Source of the DNA: Hippophae tibetana
Lineage: Eukaryota > Streptophyta > Magnoliopsida > Rosales > Elaeagnaceae
DNA length: 64,000 bases
Assembly: GCA_037013495.1 (NCBI GenBank)
Contig: CM072801.1
Span: forward strand, 80,833,816 to 80,897,815
Direction: 5' to 3'
The notes below the pieces were generated by a model that saw only the letters and a program-made list of their open reading frames with translations, was not told the origin of the DNA and did no database searches. Positions 51,554 through 63,120 of this stretch are shown here, piece after piece (position 1 is the first letter of the stretch; every line of letters begins with the position of its first letter). Position numbers and translations under genes: made by a program.

Positions 51554-54033
51554 CGGAGCTCGTCTCGATCCATACAATAATTGTTTGCCTCGGAATGGAA
51601 CCTGATTTCTGTACCCAAATTCCATCGTTTACAAAACTTATCGAGGGTTTGAAGATTTTGTCGTAAATTTCCGGTTTACTTACCTTCGATATGATTCAAT
51701 AGATCTGTAAATGAGATATTGGATCCGACAAAGGTTTCTATATTTATTTGATCATTAAATCTGTATTCTTCCTAAAAACGTATGGGAGCAGAAAAAGAAA
51801 GGGGCTAGTTTTCATAATTTCAAAAATAACAAAACATTTGATGAATCAGACTTTCAACATCAAATGACCATAACTTTTGACTGGGGTAACGTAACGACTA
51901 TTATAATATATCAAATCGGAGCTCGTCTCGATCCATACAATAATTGTTAGCCTAGCATTGGAACCTGATTTCCGTACCCAAATTCCATCGTTTACATAAC
52001 TTATCGAGGGTTTGAAGATTTTGTCGTAAATTTCCGGTTTACTTACTTTCGATCTGAATCAATAGAGCTGTAAATGAGATATTGGATCCGACAAAGGTTT
52101 CTTTATTTAATTGGTCAATAAATCTGTATTCTTCATAAAAAACTATGGGAGGAGAAAAAGAAAGGGGTTAGTTTTCATAATTTTAAAAATAACAAAACAT
52201 TTGATGAATCAGACTTACAACATCAAATGACCATAACTTTTGACTAGGGTAACGTAACGACTATTATAATATATCAAAATCGGAACTCGTCTCGATCCAT
52301 ACAATAATTGTTTGCCTCGGAATGGAACCTGATTTCTGTACCCAAATTCCATCGTTTACAAAACTTATCGAGGGTTTGAAGATATTGTCGTAAATTTCCG
52401 GTTTACTTACCTTCGATATGATTCAATAGATCTGTAAATGAGATATTGGATCCGACAAAGGTTTCTATATTTATTTGATCATTAAATCTGTATTCTTCCT
52501 AAAAAACTATGGGAGTAGAAAAAGAAAGGGGCAAGTTTTCAAAACTTCAAAAATACGAAAACATTTGATGAATCAGACTTCCAACATCAAATGACCATAA
52601 CTTTTAACTAGGGTATCGTAACGACTATTATAATATATCAAAATCGGAGCTCGTCTCGATCCATACAATAATTGTTGGCCTAGCATTGGAACCAGATTTC
52701 CAAACCCAAATTCCATCGTTTACATAACTTATCGAGGGTTTGAAGATTTTGTCGTAAATTTCCGGTTTACTTACTTTCGATTTGAATCAATAGAGCTGTA
52801 AATGAGATATTGGATCCGAAAAAGGTTTCTTTATTTATTTGGTCATTAAATCTGTATTCTTCGTAAAAAACTATGGGAGCAGAAAAAGAAAGGGGCTAGT
52901 TTTCATAATTTCAAAAATAACAAAACATTTGATGAATCAGACTTTCAACATCAAATGACCATAACTTTTGACTGGGGTATCGTAACGACTATTGTAATAT
53001 ATCAAATTCGGAGCTCGTCTCGATCCATACAATAATTGTTGGCCTAGCATTGGAACCTGATTTCCGTACCCAAATTCCATCGTTTACATAACTTATCGAG
53101 GGTTTGAAGATTTTGTCTAAATTTCCGGTTTACTTACTTTCGATTTGAATCAATAGAGCTGTAAATGAGATATTGGATCCGAAAAAGGTTTCTTTATTTA
53201 TTTGGTCATTAAATCTGTCTTCTTCCTAAAAACGTATGGGAGCAGAAAAAGAAAGGGGCTAGTTTTCATAATTTCAAAAATAACAAAACATTTGATGAAT
53301 CAGACTTTCAACATCAAATGACCATAACTTTTGACTGGGGTATCGTAACGACTATTGTAATATATCAAAATCGGAGCTCGTCTCGATCCATACAATAATT
53401 GTTGGCCTAGCATTGGAACCTGATTTCCGTACCCAAATTCCATCGTTTACATAACTTATCGAGGGTTTGAAGATTTTGTCATAAATTTCCGGTTTACTTA
53501 CTTTCGATTTGAATCAATAGAGCTGTAAATGAGATATTGGATCCGAAAAAGGTTTCTTTATTTATTTGGTCATTAACTCTGTATTCTTCCTAAAAAACTA
53601 TAGGAGTAGAAAAAGAAAGGGGCAAGTTTTCAAAACTTCAAAAATACGAAAACATTTGATGAATCAGACTTCCAACATCAAATGACCATAACTTTTAACT
53701 AGGGTATCGTAACGACTATTATAATATATCAAAATCGGAGCTCGTCTCCATCCATACAATAATTGTTAGCCTAGCATTGGAACCTGATTTCCGTACCCAA
53801 ATTCCATCGTTTACATAACTTATCGAGGGTTTGAAGATTTTGTCGTAAATTTCTGGTTTACTTACTTTCGATCTGAATCAATAGAGCTGTAAATGAGATA
53901 TTGGATCCGACAAAGGTTTCTTTATTTATTTGGTCAATAAATAGGTATTCTTCCTAAAAATCTATGGGAGCAAAAAAAGAAAGGGGCTAGTTTTCATAAT
54001 TTCAAAAATAACAAAACATTTGATGAATCAGAC
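51554..54033. repeat. 2.5-kb segment, right copy of 42.5-44.95 kb
   Basis: This is the partner at offset 9083 bp. It begins inside a monomer whose left part is of another type ('gactattgtaatatatcaaa' with 'ttcggagctcg'), so the join at about 51550 makes a hybrid monomer. Confidence 0.84.
53250..53977. repeat. 728-bp dimer in three tandem copies, copy 1
   Basis: This two-monomer unit pairs a 'gactttcaac/gtcataaat' monomer carrying 'aactataggag' and 'gtctccatcc' with an 'aatttctggtttac/aataaataggtattc' monomer. 'aggtattctt' marks the three copies at 53943, 54671 and 55399, exactly 728 bp apart. In copy 1 the start still reads 'gcagaaaaagaaagg', whereas the joins to copies 2 and 3 read 'gcaaaaaaagaaagg', which shows where the unit closed on itself. 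Confidence 0.9.
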
Positions 54034-54705
54034 TTTCAACATCAAATGACCATAACTTTTGACTGGGGTATCGTAACGACTATTGTAATATATCAAAATC
54101 GGAGCTCGTCTCGATCCATACAATAATTGTTGGCCTAGCATTGGAACCTGATTTCCGTACCCAAATTCCATCGTTTACATAACTTATCGAGGGTTTGAAG
54201 ATTTTGTCATAAATTTCCGGTTTACTTACTTTCGATTTGAATCAATAGAGCTGTAAATGAGATATTGGATCCGAAAAAGGTTTCTTTATTTATTTGGTCA
54301 TTAACTCTGTATTCTTCCTAAAAAACTATAGGAGTAGAAAAAGAAAGGGGCAAGTTTTCAAAACTTCAAAAATACGAAAACATTTGATGAATCAGACTTC
54401 CAACATCAAATGACCATAACTTTTAACTAGGGTATCGTAACGACTATTATAATATATCAAAATCGGAGCTCGTCTCCATCCATACAATAATTGTTAGCCT
54501 AGCATTGGAACCTGATTTCCGTACCCAAATTCCATCGTTTACATAACTTATCGAGGGTTTGAAGATTTTGTCGTAAATTTCTGGTTTACTTACTTTCGAT
54601 CTGAATCAATAGAGCTGTAAATGAGATATTGGATCCGACAAAGGTTTCTTTATTTATTTGGTCAATAAATAGGTATTCTTCCTAAAAATCTATGGGAGCA
54701 AAAAA
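53978..54705. repeat. 728-bp dimer in three tandem copies, copy 2
   Basis: This is the middle copy. It begins in 'gcaaaaaaagaaagg' and enters a 'gactttcaac' monomer, a combination made only at this join. It appears identical to copy 3 by eye. Confidence 0.9.
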
Positions 54706-55433
54706 AGAAAGGGGCTAGTTTTCATAATTTCAAAAATAACAAAACATTTGATGAATCAGACTTTCAACATCAAATGACCATAACTTTTGACTGGGGTATC
54801 GTAACGACTATTGTAATATATCAAAATCGGAGCTCGTCTCGATCCATACAATAATTGTTGGCCTAGCATTGGAACCTGATTTCCGTACCCAAATTCCATC
54901 GTTTACATAACTTATCGAGGGTTTGAAGATTTTGTCATAAATTTCCGGTTTACTTACTTTCGATTTGAATCAATAGAGCTGTAAATGAGATATTGGATCC
55001 GAAAAAGGTTTCTTTATTTATTTGGTCATTAACTCTGTATTCTTCCTAAAAAACTATAGGAGTAGAAAAAGAAAGGGGCAAGTTTTCAAAACTTCAAAAA
55101 TACGAAAACATTTGATGAATCAGACTTCCAACATCAAATGACCATAACTTTTAACTAGGGTATCGTAACGACTATTATAATATATCAAAATCGGAGCTCG
55201 TCTCCATCCATACAATAATTGTTAGCCTAGCATTGGAACCTGATTTCCGTACCCAAATTCCATCGTTTACATAACTTATCGAGGGTTTGAAGATTTTGTC
55301 GTAAATTTCTGGTTTACTTACTTTCGATCTGAATCAATAGAGCTGTAAATGAGATATTGGATCCGACAAAGGTTTCTTTATTTATTTGGTCAATAAATAG
55401 GTATTCTTCCTAAAAATCTATGGGAGCAAAAAA
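54706..55433. repeat. 728-bp dimer in three tandem copies, copy 3
   Basis: This is the last copy. Just after it, near 55485, the following monomer reads 'gacttacaac' instead of 'gactttcaac', ending the dimer series. Copy 3 also lies within the block matching 44170-47920 at an offset of 10539 bp. Confidence 0.9.
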
Positions 55434-58400
55434 AGAAAGGGGCTAGTTTTCATAATTTCAAAAATAACAAAACATTTGATGAATCAGACTTACAACATCA
55501 AATGACCATAACTTTTGACTAGGGTATCGTAACGACTATTATAATATATCAAATCGGAGCTCGTCTCGATCCATAAAATAATTGTTGGCCTCAGAATGGA
55601 ACCTGATTTCTGTACCCAAATTCCATCGTTTACATAACTTATCGAGGGTTTGAAGATTTTGTCGTAAATTTCCAATTTACTTACTTTCGATTTGAATCAA
55701 AAGAGCTGTAAATGAGATATTGGATCCGACAAAGGTTTCTTTATTTATTTGGTCATTAAATCTGTATTCTTCCTAAAAAACTATGGGAGTAGAAAAAGAA
55801 AGGGTCAAGTTTTCAAAACTTCAAAAATACGAAAACATTTGATGATTCAAACTTCCAACATCAAATGACCATAACTTTTGACTGGGTAACGTAACGACTA
55901 TTATAATATATCAAATCGGAGCTCGTCTCGATCCATACAATAATTGTTAGCCTAGCATTGGAACCTGATTTCCGTACCCAAATTCCATCGTTTACATAAC
56001 TTATCGAGGGTTTGAAGATTTTGTCGTAAATTTTCGGTTTACTTACTTTCGATCTGAATCAATAGAGCTGTAAATGAGATATTGGATCCGACAAAGGTTT
56101 CTTTATTTATTTGGTCAATAAATCTGTATTCTTCCTAAAAAACTATGGGAGGAGAAAAAGAAAGGGGCTAGTTTTCATAATTTTAAAAATAACAAAACAT
56201 TTGATGAATCAAACTTCCAACATCAAATGACCATAACTTTTGACTGGGGTAACGTAACGACTATTATAATATATCAAATCGGAGCTCCTCTCGATCCATA
56301 CAATAATTGTTAGCCTAGCATTGGAACCTGATTTCCGTACCCAAATTCCATCGTTTACATAACTTATCGAGGGTTTGAAGATTTTGTCGTAAATTTTCGG
56401 TTTACTTACTTTCGATCTGAATCAATAGAGCTGTAAATGAGATATTGGATCCGACAAAGGTTTCTTTATTTATTTGGTCAATAAATCTGTATTCTTCCTA
56501 AAAAACTATGGGAGGAGAAAAAGAAAGGGGCTAGTTTTCATAATTTTAAAAATAACAAAACATTTGATGAATCAGACTTACAACATCAAATGACCATAAC
56601 TTTTGACTAGGGTAACGTAACGACTATTATAATATATCAAATCGTAGCTCGTCTCGATCCATACAATAATTGTTTGCCTCGGAATGGAACCTGATTTCTG
56701 TACCCAAATTCCATCGTTTACAAAACTTATCGAGGGTTTGAAGATTTTGTCGTAAATTTCCGGTTTACTTACCTTCGATATGATTCAATAGATCTGTAAA
56801 TGAGAGATTGGATCCGACAAAGGTTTCTATATTTATTTGATCATTAAATCTGTATTCTTCCTAAAAAACTATGGGAGTAGAAAAAGAAAGGGGCAAGTTT
56901 TCAAAACTTCAAAAATACGAAAACATTTGATGAATGAGACTTCCAACATCAAATGACCATAACTTTTAACTAGGGTATCGTAACGACTATTATAATATAT
57001 CAAAATCGGAGCTCGTCTCGATCCATACAATAATTGTTGGCCTAGCATTGGAACCTGATTTCCGTACCCAAATTCCATCGTTTACATAACTTATCGTGGG
57101 TTTGAAGATTTTGTCGTAAATTTCTGGTTTACTTACTTTCGATTTGAATCAATAGAGCTGTAAATGAGATATTGGATCCGAAAAAGGTTTCTTTATTTAT
57201 TTGGTCATTAAATCTGTATTCTTCCTAAAAAACTATGGGAGCAGAAAAAGAAAGGGGCTAGTTTTCATAATTTCAAAAATAACAAAACATTTGATGAATC
57301 AGACTTTCAACATCAAATGACCATAACTTTTGACTGGGGTATCGTAACGACTATTGTAATATATCAAAATCGGAGCTCGTCTCGATCCATACAATAATTG
57401 TTGGCCTAGCATTGGAACCTGATTTCCGTACCCAAATTACATCGTTTACATAACTTATCGAGGGTTTGAAGATTTTGTCTAAATTTCCGGTTTACTTACT
57501 TTCGATTTGAATCAATAGAGTTGTAAATGAGATATTAGATCCGAAAAAGGTTTCTTTATTTATTTGGTCATTAACTCTGTATTCTTCCTAAAAACGTATG
57601 GGAGCAGAAAAAGAAAGGGGCTAGTTTTCATAACTTCAAAAATACGAAAACATTTGATGAATCAGACTTCCAACATCAAATGACCATAACTTTTGAGTGG
57701 GGTAACGTAACGACTATTATAATATATCAAATCGGAGCTCGTCTCGATCCATACAATAATTGTTAGCCTAGCATTGGAACCTGATTTCCGTACCCAAATT
57801 CCATCGTTTACATAACTTATCGAGGGTTTGAAGATTTTGTCGTAAATTTCCGGTTTACTTACTTTCGATCTGAATCAATAGAGCTGTAAATGAGATATTG
57901 GATCCGACAAAGGTTTCTTTATTTAATTGGTCAATAAATCTGTATTCTTCATAAAAAACTATGGGAGGAGAAAAAGAAAGGGGTTAGTTTTCATAATTTT
58001 AAAAATAACAAAACATTTGATGAATCAGACTTACAACATCAAATGACCATAACTTTTGACTAGGGTAACGTAACGACTATTATAATATATCAAAATCGGA
58101 GCTCGTCTCGATCCATACAATAATTGTTTGCCTCGGAATGGAACCTGATTTCTGTACCCAAATTCCATCGTTTACAAAACTTATCGAGGGTTTGAAGATT
58201 TTGTCGTAAATTTCCGGTTTACTTACCTTCGATATGATTCAATAGATCTGTAAATGAGATATTGGATCCGACAAAGGTTTCTATATTTATTTGATCATTA
58301 AATCTGTATTCTTCCTAAAAACGTATGGGAGCAGAAAAAGAAAGGGGCTAGTTTTCATAATTTCAAAAATAACAAAACATTTGATGAATCAGACTTTCAA

Positions 58401-58459
58401 CATCAAATGACCATAACTTTTGACTGGGGTAACGTAACGACTATTATAATATATCAAAT
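54709..58459. repeat. 3.75-kb segment, right copy of 44.2-47.9 kb
   Basis: This is the partner at offset 10539 bp. It ends in a monomer with several private changes near 58460-58560, directly before the block copied from 41465-44855. Confidence 0.86.
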
Positions 58460-58610
58460 CAGAGCTCGTCTCGATCCATACAATAATTGTGAGCCTAGCA
58501 TTGGAACCTGGTTTCCGTACCCAAATTCCATCGTTTACATAACTTATCGATGGTTTGAAGATTTTGTCGTAAATTTCCGGTTTACTTACCTTCGATATGA
58601 TTCAATAGAT
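58460..58610. repeat. Junction monomer with private changes between two large copied blocks
   Basis: Within about 100 bp this monomer has 'caaatcagagctcg', 'attgtgagcctag', 'aacctggtttccg' and 'atcgatggtttgaag', while most neighbours are near-identical to copies elsewhere. Its left part belongs to the 10539-bp-offset block and its right part, from about 58550, to the 17081-bp-offset block. The changes remove stops and leave a 69-codon top-strand frame at 58407-58616, which I do not regard as a gene. Confidence 0.7.
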
Positions 58611-61600
58611 CTGTAAATGAGATATTGGATCCGACAAAGGTTTCTATATTTATTTGATCATTAAATCTGTATTCTTCCTAAAAAAACTATGGGAGTAGAA
58701 AAAGAAGGGGCAAGTTTTCAAAACTTCAAAAATACGAAAACATTTGATGAATGAGACTTCCAACATCAAATGACCATAACTTTTAACCAGGGTATCGTAA
58801 CGAATATTATAATATATCAAAATCGGAGCTCGTCTCGATCCATACAATAATTGTTGGCCTAGCATTGGAACCTGATTTCCGTACCCAAATTCCATCGTTT
58901 ACAAAACTTATCGAGGGTTTGAAGATTTTGTCGTAAATTTCCGGTTTACTTACCTTCGATATGATTCAATAGATCTGTAAATGAGATATTGGATCCGACA
59001 AAGGTTTCTATATTTATTTGATCATTAAATCTGTATTCTTCCTAAAAAAACTATGGGAGTAGAAAAAGAAGGGGCAAGTTTTCAAAACTTCAAAAATACG
59101 AAAACATTTGATGAATGAGACTTCCAACATCAAATGACCATAACTTTTAACTATGGTATCGTAACGAATATTATAATATATCAAAATCGGAGCTCGTCTC
59201 GATCCATACAATAATTGTTGGCCTAGCATTGGAACCTGATTTCCGTACCCAAATTCCATCGTTTACATAACTTATCGAGGGTTTGAAGATTTTGTCGTAA
59301 ATTTCCGGTTTACTTACTTTCGATCTGAATCAATAGAGCTGTAAATGAGATATTGGATCCGACAAAGGTTTCTTTATTTAATTGGTCAATAAATCTGTAT
59401 TCTTCATAAAAAACTATGGGAGGAGAAAAAGAAAGGGGTTAGTTTTCATAATTTTAAAAATAACAAAACATTTGATGAATCAGACTTACAACATCAAATG
59501 ACCATAACTTTTGACTAGGGTAACGTAACGACTATTATAATATATCAAAATCGGAGCTCGTCTCGATCCATACAATAATTGTTTGCCTCGGAATGGAACC
59601 TGATTTCTGTACCCAAATTCCATCGTTTACAAAACTTATCGAGGGTTTGAAGATTTTGTCGTAAATTTCCGGTTTACTTACCTTCGATATGATTCAATAG
59701 ATCTGTAAATGAGATATTGGATCCGACAAAGGTTTCTATATTTATTTGATCATTGAATCTGTATTCTTCCTAAAAACGTATGGGAGCAGAAAAAGAAAGG
59801 GGCTAGTTTTCATAATTTCAAAAATAACAAAACATTTGATGAATCAGACTTTCAACATCAAATGACCATAACTTTTGACTGGGGTAACGTAACGACTATT
59901 ATAATATATCAAATCGGAGCTCGTCTCGATCCATACAATAATTGTTAGCCTAGCATTGGAACCTGATTTCCGTACCCAAATTCCATCGTTTACATAACTT
60001 ATCGAGGGTTTGAAGATTTTGTCGTAAATTTCCGGTTTACTTACTTTCGATCTGAATCAATAGAGCTGTAAATGAGATATTGGATCCGACAAAGGTTTCT
60101 TTATTTAATTGGTCAATAAATCTGTATTCTTCATAAAAAACTATGGGAGGAGAAAAAGAAAGGGGTTAGTTTTCATAATTTTAAAAATAACAAAACATTT
60201 GATGAATCAGACTTACAACATCAAATGACCATAACTTTTGACTAGGGTAACGTAACGACTATTATAATATATCAAAATCGGAACTCGTCTCGATCCATAC
60301 AATAATTGTTTGCCTCGGAATGGAACCTGATTTCTGTACCCAAATTCCATCGTTTACAAAACTTATCGAGGGTTTGAAGATATTGTCGTAAATTTCCGGT
60401 TTACTTACCTTCGATATGATTCAATAGATCTGTAAATGAGATATTGGATCCGACAAAGGTTTCTATATTTATTTGATCATTAAATCTGTATTCTTCCTAA
60501 AAAACTATGGGAGTAGAAAAAGAAAGGGGCAAGTTTTCAAAACTTCAAAAATACGAAAACATTTGATGAATCAGACTTCCAACATCAAATGACCATAACT
60601 TTTAACTAGGGTATCGTAACGACTATTATAATATATCAAAATCGGAGCTCGTCTCGATCCATACAATAATTGTTGGCCTAGCATTGGAACCAGATTTCCA
60701 AACCCAAATTCCATCGTTTACATAACTTATCGAGGGTTTGAAGATTTTGTCGTAAATTTCCGTTTTACTTACTTTCGATTTGAATCAATAGAGCTGTAAA
60801 TGAGATATTGGATCCGAAAAAGGTTTCTTTATTTATTTGGTCATTAAATCTGTATTCTTCGTAAAAAACTATGGGAGCAGAAAAAGAAAGGGGCTAGTTT
60901 TCATAATTTCAAAAATAACAAAACATTTGATGAATCAGACTTTCAACATCAAATGACCATAACTTTTGACTGGGGTATCGTAACGACTATTGTAATATAT
61001 CAAATTCGGAGCTCGTCTCGATCCATACAATAATTGTTGGCCTAGCATTGGAACCTGATTTCCGTACCCAAATTCCATCGTTTACATAACTTATCGAGGG
61101 TTTGAAGATTTTGTCTAAATTTCCGGTTTACTTACTTTCGATTTGAATCAATAGAGCTGTAAATGAGATATTGGATCCGAAAAAGGTTTCTTTATTTATT
61201 TGGTCATTAAATCTGTCTTCTTCCTAAAAACGTATGGGAGCAGAAAAAGAAAGGGGCTAGTTTTCATAATTTCAAAAATAACAAAACATTTGATGAATCA
61301 GACTTTCAACATCAAATGACCATAACTTTTGACTGGGGTATCGTAACGACTATTGTAATATATCAAAATCGGAGCTCGTCTCGATCCATACAATAATTGT
61401 TGGCCTAGCATTGGAACCTGATTTCCGTACCCAAATTCCATCGTTTACATAACTTATCGAGGGTTTGAAGATTTTGTCATAAATTTCCGGTTTACTTACT
61501 TTCGATTTGAATCAATAGAGCTGTAAATGAGATATTGGATCCGAAAAAGGTTTCTTTATTTATTTGGTCATTAACTCTGTATTCTTCCTAAAAAACTATA

Positions 61601-61936
61601 GGAGTAGAAAAAGAAAGGGGCAAGTTTTCAAAACTTCAAAAATACGAAAACATTTGATGAATCAGACTTCCAACATCAAATGACCATAACTTTTAACTAG
61701 GGTATCGTAACGACTATTATAATATATCAAAATCGGAGCTCGTCTCCATCCATACAATAATTGTTAGCCTAGCATTGGAACCTGATTTCCGTACCCAAAT
61801 TCCATCGTTTACATAACTTATCGAGGGTTTGAAGATTTTGTCGTAAATTTCTGGTTTACTTACTTTCGATCTGAATCAATAGAGCTGTAAATGAGATATT
61901 GGATCCGACAAAGGTTTCTTTATTTATTTGGTCAAT
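58546..61936. repeat. 3.4-kb segment, right copy of 41.5-44.9 kb
   Basis: This is the partner at offset 17081 bp, including the doubled monomer (58549-58912 and 58913-59276). Small differences from the left copy are 'ttaaccagggtatcg' near 58783, 'ttaactatggtatcg' near 59146, 'atcattgaatctg' near 59749 and 'aatttccgttttac' near 60756. Confidence 0.85.
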
Positions 61937-63120
61937 AAATCTGTATTCTTCCTAAAAAACTATGGGAGGAGAAAAAGAAAGGGGCTAGTTTTCATAATTT
62001 TAAAAATAACAAAACATTTGATGAATCAGACTTACAACATCAAATGACCATAACTTTTGACTGGGGTAACGTAACGACTATTATAATATATCAAATCGGA
62101 GCTCGTCTCGATCCATACAATAATTGTTTGCCTCGGAATGGAACCTGATTTCTGTACCCAAATTCCATCGTTTACATAACTTATCGAGGGTTTGAAGATT
62201 TTGTCGTTAATTTGCGGTTTACTTACCTTCGATATGATTCAATAGATCTGTAAATGAGATATTGGATCCGACAAAGGTTTCTATATTTATTTGATCCTTA
62301 AATCTGTATTCTTCCTAAAAAACTATGGGAGTAGAAAAAGAAAGGGGCTAGTTTTCATAATTTAAAAAATAACAAAACATTTAATGAATGAGACTTCCAA
62401 CATCAAATGACCATAACTTTTGACTAGGGTATCGTAACGACTATTATAATATATCAAATCGGAGCTCGTCTCGATCCATAAAATAATTGTTGGTCTCAGA
62501 ATGGAACCTGATTTCTGTACCCAAATTCCATCGTTTACATAACTTATCAAGGGTTTGAAGATTTTGTCGTAAATTTCCAGTTTACTTACTTTCGATTTGA
62601 ATCAAAAGAGCTGTAAATGAGATATTGGATCCGACAAAGGTTTCTTTATTTATTTGGTCATTAAATCTGTATTCTTCCTAAAAAACTATGGGAGTAGAAA
62701 AAGAAAGGGTCAAGTTTTCAAAACTTCAAAAATACGAAAACATTTGATGAATCAAACTTCCAACATCAAATGACCATAACTTTTGACTGGGGTAACGTAA
62801 CGACTATTATAATATATCAAATCGGAGCTCGTCTCGATCCATACAATAATTGTTAGCCTAGCATTGGAACCTGATTTCCGTACCCAAATTCCATCGTTTA
62901 CATAACTTATCGAGGGTTTGAAGATTTTGTCGTAAATTTCCGGTTTACTTACTTTCGATCTGAATCAATAGAGCTGTAAATGAGATATTGGATCCGACAA
63001 AGGTTTCTTTATTTATTTGGTCAATAAATCTGTATTCTTCATAAAAAACTATGGGAGGAGAATAAGAAAGGGGTTAGTTTTCATAATTTTAAAAATAACA
63101 AAACATTTGATGAATCAGAC
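61428..63120. repeat. Segment shared with 37.1-38.8 kb (offset 24348 bp), right copy
   Basis: This is the partner of 37080-38770, with the same monomer order and scattered private differences, for example 'gtcgttaatttgcgg' near 62203, 'catttaatgaatgag' near 62379 (breaks the hairpin arm), 'ttggtctcagaatgg' near 62489 and 'cttatcaagggtttg' near 62542. It replaces the 'aataaataggtattc' continuation expected from the block before it. Confidence 0.72.
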
